Source: Benincasa hispida
Taxonomy: Eukaryota; Streptophyta; Magnoliopsida; Cucurbitales; Cucurbitaceae
Assembly: GCF_009727055.1 (NCBI RefSeq)
Contig: NC_052359.1
Span: 17,690,088 to 17,754,087, forward strand
Length of the DNA stretch: 64,000 bases
Direction: 5' to 3'
The position numbers and the translations under genes were made by a program. Positions 34,561-46,088 of the stretch are shown here, piece after piece (position 1 is the stretch's first letter; every line of letters begins with the position of its first letter). The notes beneath the pieces are model-generated. The model was not told where the DNA came from. It ran no database searches and saw nothing but the letters and a program-made list of their open reading frames with translations.

Positions 34561-34882
34561 GAAAGTCAGCTCTGGATCGACTATCGCATTGTGCCGTCAT
34601 TGCATTAATCGCCTCTTCATTGTTGATTGACGGGCGCATTGCGACAGAGATGCGTTCATCAGTTCTTCTTGAGCCTTGAGCACAAGCGGTGACTTGGTTT
34701 CCTGCAAAACAGAGTAAAATTTCCTTTTCTTCCATCTTAAAGATGTTGGGGGTGCAATTGAGATAATTCATAATTATTGTATTTTGGAGCTAATTTTCAA
34801 ACAATTGACACAGATTTATTCTCTTTTGGCCGCAATATCTAGATAAGGTAGTCTAAATAACTTGTATTTCTACAAGTTATCA

Positions 34883-36229
34883 ATTTCTCAATTTAGAAAC
34901 TTATAGGAAGTAACCAAGGGGGTTTGTGAAGATCATCTACGTATTTGCAAGAAAGTTAAAGTGTGCGAGTGAATTAAAATGTGCAGAGTGATTCAAGTGA
35001 ATTTTGTGTAAAAACAATCAATCGAACAAAACACCTAGGTTGGGTTGAGTTCCTTTATTCCATTCCCTTTTTATTTGATTATGGATTTATTTGAAAGATC
35101 AATGCGAGAATTTGCAACAAAAACATAGTTATTCGATTAGAATCCTAACCGGCAGTCCTTAGGAACGAGTTAGTTCAAAGAATTAGAGAGAATCCTCCAC
35201 TAATCTATAAATCAACAAGCATTAAGATTAAGCGAAACACTAAGCCAAACAATTGTTTTCCATTGTCTAATCGATTACTTGAGCGAGATCAATCTAGATT
35301 AGAAAGTAATGTTTGTTAAATTGGATCCCAATTTAACTACACAAACTTACTTAACCTTTGCCTCTAGGTGATTAACTACCTAATGATTACGAATTAGGGC
35401 CAATCAAAACAATCAATCAAACCATCAAAGCTTAATTTGTCATATTATCCATGAAAGATAGATTGAAGAATGAATACAAGATAATATGTCAATAAACCAG
35501 AACAATCCTTAGCAAAATATAACAAAATCACAAGAATCAAGTAGAAATGGAAATAATCTACAATATGAAGCTATGTTCTTAACTCCTAACCACGAATCAT
35601 GCTCTAAATTCAGTAATCTCCATCAATAATGCTAAAATTGGTAAATAATTATAGGAATCGGAGGAAATGAGAAGGAAAAATCGAGCTAAAAATGGAAAAC
35701 GACATTATGACGAAATTCTGATATATAGTAGTTGTCACAACGTTGCAATGCTACACAAGAGCGTTGTGACGCTACTTACTGCAGCGTGTGTATCTCCGCC
35801 TCAAATTCATTGCATTAACACTAACACCTAAACTGATTAGTATTAAGTTTTAAGATTATTTTTCCTTCAAAGTTACTTCTAAGATTCAGCAAGCATGCAA
35901 GCTTTTCAATAAACGTCTTTTACAATAACTTTCTAATACAATCACATATTTCTTTCTATGAGACTTGATACTTTCTAAATTTAGGGGTGGAAAAGGTTTG
36001 AAAACATGAAAACTTTTCAAAAAAAGATTTATTCTCCTCAAGTAATTTTCATTTAAAAAAAAAAAACAGAGAGAGAGAGAACTATTGAGATCGGAACTTG
36101 CTCATAGTTGCATGTTCGCATGACACCCGTGTAGACGAGCCAAAATGAAGGCAAGAATAGTGATCAACACAAAGAATAAGTGATCGTAACTCCACTGTCT
36201 AAAAAAGACAGCACAAATTTAGTGTGAAA
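34883..36229. other. LTR-like non-coding DNA between A2 and the A3 array
   Basis: No gene. The part 34883 to about 35870 reads like an old Athila-type LTR fragment on the - strand (AATCGATTAG and CTAACCGGCAGTCC words; TATA-like CTATATATCAG on the - strand at about 35719-35729); this is inferred from style, not from a partner copy in the window. An A tract with GAGAGAGAGAG lies at about 36053-36085. A 125-bp-spaced repeat of TTCGCATGACACCCGTG occurs at about 36116 and 36250. Confidence 0.4.
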
Positions 36230-36605
36230 AAATAATTAGTTCGTAGTTGGATGTTCGCATGACACCCGTGGGGATAAGCCAAAACGAAGGTTAAACGCTT
36301 GGATTAGCACAAAATCACAACAAGAAGTAGTATGGAAAAAATCCTTTTATCTCGTTCCAAATCTTCATTTTCATAAGTATGAGATATTCTTAGAAATGAG
36401 TAAAGGATTTTTGAAGAATAAGCTTGAAGTTTCTCAAAGCTAGAAGTAAATTTATAAGAAGAATAAATAAAACTAAAAAAAAAATCTAGTCTAGCAAACT
36501 TGGTGAGGCACTATGAGATCTCTAGGAAATTCTTGAAGGCGATCGAAATGATAAGAAGTCTTAAGTATATGCTTGAGAATAAATATTATTTTAAATTTGG
36601 GGGTG
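36230..36605 (+). mobile_element. 3' internal tail of an Athila-like copy upstream of A3
   Basis: About 375 bp homologous to 50680-51041, the segment just before the A3 3' LTR. Both hold GCATGACACCCGTGGGG, AGCACAAAATCACAACAAG and GGCGATCGAAAT, and both end in a G-rich tract (TTTGGGGGTG). Its presence before the first A3 LTR means that this LTR was also the 3' LTR of another copy. Confidence 0.8.
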
Positions 36606-38099
36606 TGATAACTTGTAGAAATGCAAGTTATTGTATCTCTTTCATTTAAAATAATAAGGCAAAGGCATGAAATTTAGATAAATTTTATCAATAAATCTAT
36701 ACAAAAAGTGAAGCATGCGATCACATACTTTTAATGCATAACATATTTAAATTTCAGACTAATTTTGCTACTTTTATATAGAATATCCTCCAGTAGTTTG
36801 ATGAACGTGCGATCGCATATTCCATACCCACTGATGCGGTCAATCAAGAATTACCAGAGAAGAAAAGGAAGGACAATAGTGTAAGCTACAAAGCGTTGAG
36901 ACATGACATGACATGGGCGATCGGTGTCACATCCCAAGTTGCGTTGGTGGCCGATAGGAAAAATTTGTTGAAGATTCAATGAACCTTTGAGACGTTGCAC
37001 ACAGCGTAGCAGGATATAGAATTTAGTGCATCCCATCAATGGAATCATAAGTTAGAGAAATGAAGTGCTTGCGAACAGCTATAAATACCCATGCAAAAAG
37101 GATATAGACATCGTAATATAGACATTGTGATATATACCGTGGGTTACATTGTGGGAGACAAGAATAATACCCTGAGAAGAAATTCTGCCATGAAGCCTTA
37201 CCAATTTTCCCTAGAAATTCGTTAATGAGAGCTTAGGATTCAAGGGATAAAAGAGGATAATACTGGTCAATCGTCTAAGTGAAGAAGCTATAAAACAAGC
37301 CGAAGGAAGCAAGACATTGCGAACCACAGCTTGACTCTTTGACCCTTTCTCTTTATTTTTTTTACATGTATTGTAATTCTTGTATTGACAAATTTAGATT
37401 TGTTGTATGTATACATGTTTGTTATATACTTGTCTATCTTTTTCACCAACATCATGCGTAGCTAAATCACCTCATGGGTTGAGAAGATTGTAGCTAACAC
37501 AACTAAATAACGGAAGGAATCATGTGATAAACTTGTTTTTATGCATGCTTATATTTGTTGTTTGAATCAATTGAGAAATTGTTATAAGTAAAGTTAATCT
37601 GAGTTTGAAAGAATTTAGACTAGGACCTCATAAAACAAGAGAAAATGTTCCTTAGAAATAAGTGCATTATCTGCAAATTACACTTATCGTGTGCGTCTTA
37701 AAGATAAGATAATGTGGCAAAGAACACTGAGAAATGTTGGTCCTAATATTGAGTGTATAGCTTGATCGCTTATTTCATCTAGTTATTTAGAAAGAGTTAG
37801 TAAAAATCCTTCTCAACCCTCTTAACGCATAACTGTTATCCAACTCACACTGCTTCATTTTAAACATAATTCCCATCACATATTTAGATTTAAGTTAGCT
37901 TATTCAATCACCCTCTTGAACATTTTAACTTGTGCTAAGATCATATTTTTAGTTTCATTGCACGCTTACAAGCAATCCCTGCGTTTGAACTTGGACTCAC
38001 CAGGAATTCTGGTCAAATTTGCACTTCGATTTGACTAGAGAAAACTGAGCATTAAATCTCATAAGCATTATTATTATTTCATCGCATGTATAGAAAACA
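36606..38099 (+). mobile_element. First LTR of A3 (1.49 kb)
   Basis: Starts TGATAACTTGTAGAAATG (or two bases earlier at TGTGATAAC) and ends ATAGAAAACA before a decayed primer site. Homologous throughout to 51042-52520, e.g. AAGCGTTGAGACATGACATG and GGAGACAAGAA..AATACCCTGA, with many scattered substitutions and small indels, so the pair is old. The start carries the same short hairpin as the A2-type LTRs. Confidence 0.87.
37079..37088 (+). promoter_or_regulatory. TATA-like box in the first A3 LTR
   Basis: CTATAAATAC, placed mid-LTR with sequence CCATGCAAAAAGG after it. The 3' LTR has CTATTAATAC at the matching place (51495-51504), a weakened form. It would drive element transcription. Confidence 0.55.
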
Positions 38100-38107
38100 T
38101 CAAGTTT

Positions 38108-38125
38108 TTGCACCGCTACTGATGA
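38108..38125 (+). other. Decayed tRNA-Asp primer-binding site of A3
   Basis: TTGCACCGCTACTGATGA matches the tRNA-Asp site at 12 of 18 positions; most differences are G to A or C to T. It sits eight bases after the LTR end, at the same spacing as in A1 and A2. Confidence 0.65.
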
Positions 38126-38408
38126 TTGCTGTAACTAAGTGTGCTAAAGATATTTTTATTGATCTTTGCAGACCTCGACTTTCTGGAGTATTCTACCTTG
38201 ACCATGAGAAAGGCACAAATGTTGTATGAGTGAAAAAAATACTCCCGAGCTTCTATACGACCTAGAAATAGTGAGAACATTTTGTAGAAGACAAAGAGAC
38301 AACTGAAGAAGACGACAAAACAGAGCTCATAGGATGGTTGAATAGCTGAACCACCTGAAAGAGCTACGAGAGGAAAATAATCAAAATGAAGCATTTGCCA
38401 ACCCAATT

Positions 38409-39756
38409 TTGTTGGCAAATGATTGCAATAGACCCATCAGGGATTATGTGTCAACCATCTTGTATGATCTCTCTCCAGGAATCATGCGACCAACCTTGAA
38501 TGGAACAAGATTTGAAAGGAAGCCCGTAATGCTACAAATGATTCAAGCGGCCAGTCAATTTAGGGGAAGACACGGTGAAGATCCTAACGTTCACCTAAGG
38601 TGTTTTATCAAAATATGCAACACCTTTGTATTCCTAAACATCACATAAAGGAAGTAGGACTTACGCTATTCCCATCTTAACTATGCGACGAAGCTAGAAA
38701 ATGGTCGTACTCACTTGAACCAGGGGAGATAACTTCATGGGAACAAGTAGTAGAGAAGTTTATGAAAAAGTACTTCACACCAATGGAAAATGCAAAGAGG
38801 ATAAGGTTGATTACAAACTTTCAGCAGGGTGAATCAGAAATGCTCAGCGATGCATGGGTGAGATTCAAAAGATTGGTTAGGGATTGTCCGCATAATCGAC
38901 TCCCTGATTGTCTCCAAATGGAAATCTTTTATTATGGTTTGAACTGAGGATCACAGACCGCTGTGAATGCTGCAGTAGCAAGTGGAATTCTAGACAAAAC
39001 TTACATCGAAGCCAAAAATATATTGGATTAGATCTCGAAGAATCAAGAAGAATGGCAGGAAGATGAATATGGTTCAAGAACTAATGAACTTAGAACAATG
39101 ACGTTATCACATCTTTGCAAACACAAGTTAATCCGATGACAAACTTGCTCCAGGCAATGAGCATGACAAAGAACAGCGCAAAAGTCGGGCAAGTGAATGT
39201 GATTGTCGAAATGAACAATGGAAGTTGTGTCTTTTGCAAAGAACATCATTCCTTTGAGGAATGCCCGCACAATCCTCAATTTGTCTACTTCATTAAAAAC
39301 AACCCTTTTTCTAACACATATAATCCTAGATGGAGAAACCATCTGAATTTCTCTTGGGGTGGTAATCAGCAACAAGCACAAGTCAATACTGACAATGCCC
39401 GTAAAGATGGACCACCAGGGTTTCAACAAAGACCAAACACATTTCAGCAGACAACCAATTTATCTCAGTCATCTTCATCCTCACCTTTAAAAAATTCACT
39501 GAAGGAATACATTCAAAAGAATGAAACAGTTCTTCAAAATCAAGTAACATCCATTCGTAATTTTGAAGTACAAATGGGCCAGATTGCAAGTGAGTTGAAA
39601 AACAGGCAACAAGGAGCACTTCCCAGCACCACAAAAATTTCTCACCATGTGAGAGACAAAGGAAAGGAACAATGTCCGATGGTGACATTATGGAGTGGAC
39701 ACATAACGATAGAGACTGTAAAAAGAAAATCACATGAAGAATCTAAAATCCAATAA
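38409..39756 (+). pseudogene. A3 gag, degenerate Athila-type
   Basis: Homologous to A1 gag: RDYVSTILYDLSPGIMRPTL, QMIQAASQFRGRHGEDPNVH (38409-38648), then stops and shifts. A second stretch at 38762-38947 carries KKYFTPMENAKRIRLITNF and WVRFKRLVRDCPH. The third (39115-39756) has the Cys-His cluster CVFCKEHHSFEEC, a Gln/Ser-rich linker, QVTSIRNFEVQMGQIASELK and MVTLWSGH, where the usual Arg is Trp. The start codon was not resolved. At least four breaks. Confidence 0.82.
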
Positions 39757-42700
39757 GGCAAAGATCATACGTCCGCGGAAAGTGTTCATAAGGAAGAATA
39801 AGAACCAGAAGAAATAACCACAGCAACTCCTACAACATTAACACCACATGACGAGTAGTCATCTCCATTTCCACAAATGCTAAAAAAGAAGAAAAGCGAT
39901 GAAAACCAATATCAACACTTTTTGAGAATATTAAAACATCTGTACATCAATATCTCTTTCATTGAGGCAATAGAGAAAATGCCCACTTATGCTATGTTCT
40001 TAAAGGATATTATATCCAAGAAAAGGAGCAAAGGGAAATATGTGATGGTGGCTCTAACACAAGTCAGCAACGCGACCATTCCTCAAAATATGAGAGATCT
40101 TGGAAGTTTTATGATACCCTGCTCAATTGAAGGAATTTATATTGGGCATGCACTGTGCAATTGATGACGTGAAATTAGCCGCCAAAAAAACTCGATGACT
40201 AAAATCATGTGGGACGCAATATGCGATGCATGTCTTAAGGTATGCGTTGATAATCATTCGTCGGTGGTCATGCGTTGGAATGAAAATATGCGTTAATCCT
40301 ATATGCGATGACCATGCATTCATGCCACAAATATGCGATAATCATTCGTCGGGTGATCCGAGGTCAAACTCAGGGACTTGTAGCTAAATGCTATGCGATA
40401 ATGTGTTTGCAGTGGATGAATAAAAGAATGATGGAGGGTATAAGCTAATAACTACTCCTACTCCTAACAAACAGACAAAGCATTGAAAGTATGAATGAGA
40501 GGTAGAGACACGTAAACTATTGACTCGTAGTAAAATGCATGGAAAAAAAGATAAAATGTGAGAATGTCTTCATCGCAACCCTAGGTTTGACTGCAAGGGC
40601 AACCTCAATCAATGCAAACTAATGCGATCATGCCATACACGCCCGCCACAAATGCACGTGATTTCTAATAGCAAACAGAACTTATTACTAAGTTTCCATT
40701 CTTGCCTATGCGATCTTAATCTAGCTCCCTCGAGACATAGATTTGGTTTTTAGACTTTCTCTCGAGTATACCTAAATAATGAATGATGCACTCATAAGAT
40801 AAGGTAACCGCATAAACCTGGCTGACGTAAGATTATTCCTATCTCTAGTGAATACTTGCTTACATTGCTTAATGTGACCAACCACTTAACCTCCCGGGTA
40901 GTTAGTTGCTACTGATTGTACTCATAGACAAGCATTGCGTCTGCCTATAGACAGGCGTGGCTACAACTTCATACTAAGCAAATAAGATTTTCTCACAACA
41001 CTAGCACAACGCACACCTCCCGGTGGTTTCCTACATGCTTCATATTCCTATACTGCATGACTAAGTATGTGATACCCTAGCAATCTCACTTAGTGATGTA
41101 GTGAAGATTAGGATGCTAGTAAATGAAGATGGAGATGGAATCGAAAGAAATATAGAAATGCATTGATCATAAAATGTATTAATTTCTTAAGCCAAAATGT
41201 AATACAATAAAATAAAAGAAAAGAAGAGAAAATGAAAGGACCAGCTGGAAGAAGTGTCTTGCTTAAAACGTATGTGTGTCAAGGCTGCCGGTGGTGCCAT
41301 GGATGGGCGATGGAGCAGACTCTCTCGAGATCTAACTTTGACAAGGCTTCGGTCGTCACTCAGAATGGATGAAGGAGATGAAGAACTCTTAAGCTTTCCT
41401 CTCACACTTTCATATGGATCACAAGGATCTGCCCTCAGGCGAAAAACCTTGGATTCCGCCTTTAGGTAGAGGGCCTTGGATGATATGAAATTTTTCTCAG
41501 CGGCTTCAATTTATAAAGCTTGATCGCTGACAGTATTAATGGGCCTGCTCTGATTCTGACATTCGCGACGTGATGGTCCTTTTTGAATTCTCTGCTGCTA
41601 ACGGCGTGGTAGGTGAAATGTCAACATCACCTTTTGATTCTCCCGAGGTATGCGCTAATGTTGCATTTCACCAACCTTGCGAATCCCTCTATTATGGTCA
41701 TCATCATGTAGTCGCAACGTCCTTGCGATGACCGCATTCTCTCGATGACCGCAAGTTCTCAGCGATGACTGTATTCGCTTCATTATCGCAACTTCTACAC
41801 GATGACCGCAATCACTTGACGATCGCAACTCCTGTGCGATGGATGCATGCGGTAGATTACCGCAACAACCATCGATTGAACGTGTGCATTCACGTTTGCG
41901 ATGGAGAATTTCTCCGCATGCAGCCATCTATGCAATAGCCCGGTTTTCACGTCTGCATCTGCTTTTTTTTTTTGCGTTAACTACAAAGATAGACAATTTA
42001 ATGCATAATAACGCACAATAGTGGGTTAGCCGAGATTCTTAATGTTGAACGACGCAAACTCATTTTTTCATGAATTCTTAACATAATCGCTGCATATTAT
42101 GCTTAACAACCTTCATAATTATAAATAAAAGGCTTATGATGACATACATTTTTGCCTGTAATCAGCGATCTAGGGGCAAGCATAAATCTGTTGCCCTTGT
42201 CAATTTTCAAACAATTGGAGATTGGAGAACTCACGCTCACATCAGGAACCCTCTAATTAGTAGACCAATCGCTCGTTCATCTAGAAGGAAAGTTGGAAGA
42301 TGTGTTGGTTAAAGTTGATAAGTTCATCCTTCCTGGGGACTTCATTATACTTGATTATGAAGCTGATAAAGATGTCCACTGGGAGAGTTCAGATCTATGT
42401 GCACAAATGAGAGATTGCAATGAATTTCAATGGTAAAAAACTGAAGTCCAACATCATTAAGGCGATGAGCTACCCAGATGAAGCACACTCATATGATATA
42501 GATGAGGAATGGCCCTATAGCTTTGATTGGGAAACAGATGAAGAATCAGAGGACGATGCCCTCACTACAGTCGAATCATGTAGTGCGATGATCATGATAC
42601 AAAAAACTTGTGAACCGCTGAATATGGAGGAAGAAAAAGGATTGAATAAAACTTATATGGAATAACCTCCAGTCCTGGAACTGAAGGTGTTACCAGCCCA

Positions 42701-45520
42701 TCTAAAGTATGCTTTCCTGGAAATGAATGAAACCTTGCCAATCATCATATCATCCATGCTTACTAAGGAAAGAGAAGTAGCCCTTCTTGAGGTGTTAAAA
42801 AAGTACAGCAAAGCCATAGAGTGGACCCTTGCTGATATTAAGGGAATAAGCCCATCCTATTGCATTCACAAACTTAGATTGGAATAGGGTGAGAAGTGCT
42901 CAGTTGAAGCTCAATGCAGGTTGAACCCTATAATGAAGGAAGTGGTCAAAAAGAAAATCATCTAATGACTGGATGCTGGAATTATCTACCCCATCTCAGA
43001 TAAGACATGGGTCAGCCTAGTGTAGTGTGTGCCAAAGAAAGGTGGAATCACAGTCATTTCCAATGAAACAATGAACTAATACCAATGCGTACAATTACCG
43101 ATTGGAGAATGTGCATCGGTTACCGGAAACTCAACACCGCGACAAAAAAAGATCACTTCTCCTTGTCTTCATTGATCAAATGTTAGATAGACTAGCGAGG
43201 AATGACTATTTTTGCTTTATAGACAGCCACTCGGGGTACAACATAGTTATGATCACACCAGAAGATCAAGAAAAGACAACGTTTACATGCCTATATGGGA
43301 CGTTCGCTTTTCGTCACATGCCATTTGGATTGTGCAATGCACCTAGCATATTTTAAAGGTGCATGATGGCCATATTCTCGAATTATCTCCAAGATTTTGT
43401 AGAGATATTTATGGACGATTTTTCAGTCTACGGAAAGACATATGAAGTTTGCTTGGAGAATCTAGAGAAAATCTTAGAAAGGTGTGAAGACATAAATTTG
43501 GTTTTGAATTTGGAAAAATGTCATTTAATAATGAATGAGGGAATTGCTCTTGGCCACAAGGTTTCTAGGACTGGCCTAGAAGATGCCCAAGCTAAGATGA
43601 AGGCCATTAACAAACTACCTCCCCAACAAATGTGAAGACTTTGAGAACCTTTTTACGACATGCCGGTTTTTATCGCAGATTTGTCAATGAGATCTTAAAA
43701 ATTGCCAGGCCACTAAATATGTTGTTGAAGGTGGCTCGACATTTTGATTTTGACAATAATTGTTTGAGTGCATTTGAAAAGTTGACGAAAGCACTAGTCT
43801 CAGCTCTTGTACTAATTTTTGCAGATTAGACGAAACTATTTGAACTCATGTGTGATGCCAGTAGATATGAAATGGGAGCAGCATTAGCTCCACGAATAGA
43901 AAGGATTCTTCATCCTATCGCATATGCATGTAAAACCCTTAACAATGCCCAAGAGAATTATACGACCATTGAAAAGGGGTTGCTGATAGTGGTTTTTGCT
44001 ATGGAGAAGTTTCGACCCTATTTGCTAGGATCAAAGGTCATCATTCACATTGATCACTCTGCTATCAAATATTTGATGACCAAGAAGAATGCAAAACCAA
44101 GGTTTATTAAATGCGTCCTAGTACTACAGGAGTTTGACACATAGATTGTGGATAGAAAAGGGACAAAGAACAAGGTCGCTGATCATTTGTCAAGGCTCGA
44201 ACATCATGAAAATAATCGAGTACAACTTTCTGGGAACACCTCATTCCTTGACGAACTGTTGCGGAAAATTGGTGAATACTTTCCTTGGTATGCGGACATT
44301 GTTAACTTTCTTTTTTGCAAGGAATTCCCAAAAGATTATACCTCTCAATAAAAGAAAAGGCTCATGCATGATTGTAAATCTTATTATTGGGATGAGCTCA
44401 ACTTGTATAAAAGGGGACCTGAGCATATCCTGAGATAATGTGTTCCTGAGACAGTATTTCATCGCATTCTCTATCAATGCCATGAATTGCCTTATCGTGG
44501 ACACTTTGGAAATCAGCACACTTCTACAAAGGTCTTGCAAAGTGGATTCTAATGGCCTACCTTATTCAAGGATGCGTACGACTATGTCATAAAATGCGAC
44601 AGGTGCCAACGCACCAGGAACATTTCTAAAAAAACGAAATGCCAATGAATGTCATCTTGGAGGTAGAACTATTTGACGTCTAAGCAATCTATTTTATGGG
44701 GCCATTTCCATGGTCTAATGGCCACAACTACATCCCACTAACTGTTGACTATGTATCAAAATTCCTACAGAAAAATATTTTCACTCACTTTGGCACTCCA
44801 CGTGTCATTATAAGCGATAAAGGTACACATTTTATCAATCACATCATTAGCAAAATTCTAGTCAAATATAACATGGAAAATAAAATAGCAACACCATACC
44901 ACCCCAAGACCAATGGTCAGGCAGAGGTATCAAATAGGGAATTCAAGACTTTTTGGAGAAAGTGGTTAATCTGACAATAAAAGATTGGGCTCAAAGACTC
45001 AATGATGCGATTTGGGCGTATCCCACTGCATATAAAACTCGCATAGGGATGTCCCCATACACTCTCATCTTTGGCAAAGCACGCCACTTACCATTGTATC
45101 TTGAACACAGAGCAATCTGGGTTACAAAAAAGCATAATTTTGACTTGAAGGCTATAGGAGAAGCGAATAAGCTACAATTATTGGAATTGGATGAGTGGAG
45201 ACTGCAAGCATATGAGAATGAAAAATTATAAAAGGTGTGAACAAAATGTTGGCATGATCAACGCATTCGTAAGAAAAAGTATGAAATTGGCCAAAAAGTT
45301 CTTTTGTTTAATTCTAAATTGCGTCTTTTTCCAAGTAAGTTGAAATCGCATTGGTCAGGACCATTCATAATCAAGGTAGTTTATCTGCATGGAGTGATAG
45401 AATTGGTCAGTGAGGACGAACCCAACGCTTTCAAAGTTAATGGATAACACATCAAACCTTATTATGGAGGGGATCTCGATGGCGAAAAGACGTCCATAGA
45501 CCTAGGAAAACCCAAATGAT
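39757..45520 (+). pseudogene. A3 pol, degenerate, protease split by a solo LTR
   Basis: The protease begins in 39877-40161 (MPTYAMFLKDI, IPCSIEGIYIGHALC), is interrupted by a 2-kb solo LTR, and resumes at 42165 with DLGASINLLPLSIFKQL. RT (42687-43620) shows DIKGISPSYCIHKLRLE, FRHMPFGLCNAPSIF and the catalytic FMDDFSVYG (about 43412); stops and shifts occur at 42885, 42963, 43080-43100, 43354 and 43633. RNase H is at 43640-44144. Integrase pieces run to about 45480, with VIISDKGTHF and [11 protein letters not shown]; the first catalytic Asp has become Tyr (AIYFMGPF), and about 20 residues are missing after VDYVSK. The C-terminal part (KSHWSGPFIIKVV-like) ends near 45520. Confidence 0.85.
40162..42164 (-). 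mobile_element. Solo LTR (Athila-type) inserted in A3 protease
   Basis: 2003 bp with TG..CA ends on either strand (TGATGACGTG..GTAATCA), flanked by GCAAT (40157-40161) and GCGAT (42165-42169), a five-base target duplication with one transition. Removing it joins the two halves of the protease at the active site. The string GGTGATCCGAGGTCAAACTC at 40350 matches the A2 LTR in the same orientation, so the LTR is on the - strand. Rich in ATGCGAT and CGCAAC words. No internal region, so it arose by LTR-LTR recombination. Confidence 0.88.
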
Positions 45521-45943
45521 GCAATAGAACGAAGTGCCTACGCAATAAAGAAATATCCTTCAAGGGACATATCGTATCCTTTTTTTGGTATCCTTTATTT
45601 TCATTTCTCTTTTTATCATTTATTCTTATTGCTTAATTATTGCTGCTCTTTGTTTATTTATTTTTGGATATCATTGGCTGCTAAAAAAAAACATGTTAGA
45701 GAAAGGGGAGAATTGGGGTTTCTTAATGCAATGAGTGATGTGATGAGTCTTGGAGATGAAGGAGAATTATATCCCAACGTATCTCTAAGAACCCATTGAA
45801 GGTGAGAGAACGATACGTCATCCCACCATAGGATGGTGCAAAGACGTGCTGCCAGACATTCGATCAGTCCGCCATTAATGTGTGCGATGCTATCATTGCC
45901 TCAAATCACGAGGCAGACATTTGTTTCCTCTTCACCATTTTCC
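45521..45943 (+). other. Non-coding spacer between A3 pol and the downstream ORF
   Basis: AT-rich at 45575-45690, no ORF of interest. It corresponds in place to 19856-20270 of A1 and leads into a TATA-like box. Confidence 0.6.
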
Positions 45944-45951
45944 TATTTAAA
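45944..45951 (+). promoter_or_regulatory. TATA-like box of A3's downstream ORF
   Basis: TATTTAAA, 138 bases before the ATG at 46089, followed by a C/T-rich leader (CCCCCTCTCTCTTCGAGC). Position and leader style match A1 (TATA at 20271, ATG at 20403). Function inferred from this conservation. Confidence 0.5.
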
Positions 45952-46088
45952 CCCCCTCTCTCTTCGAGCACCCTTCTCCTTTACGTAAACCTAAAGCCCT
46001 AAGCCCTCTACATTCCAAAAGCCTCCCTGTGAACTTAAAGATCCCTCCAACCCTCTCTCCAATCATACATACTCCATCCACGATTCAA

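Larger units (their letters stand above)
32693..34882 (-). mobile_element. 5' LTR of A2, with inserted tRNA-Asp copy and partial LTR-end duplication
   Basis: On the - strand it starts TGATAACTTGTAG at 34882 and ends AAGTTACA at 32693. The same LTR is present in + orientation as a solo copy at 46414-48264. Compared with that copy it has extra material: the last 187 bp of the LTR (32693-32879) are present again at 32961 to about 33145, and a whole tRNA-Asp lies between. A third complication is the N join at 34126. Stem at the start: AACTTGTAGAAATACAAGTT, self-complementary around GAAAT. Confidence 0.82.

Noticed and set aside
41187..42021. ORFs of 60-90 codons on both strands between 41187 and 42021
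   Set aside because: They lie within a solo LTR and have no recognisable domain.
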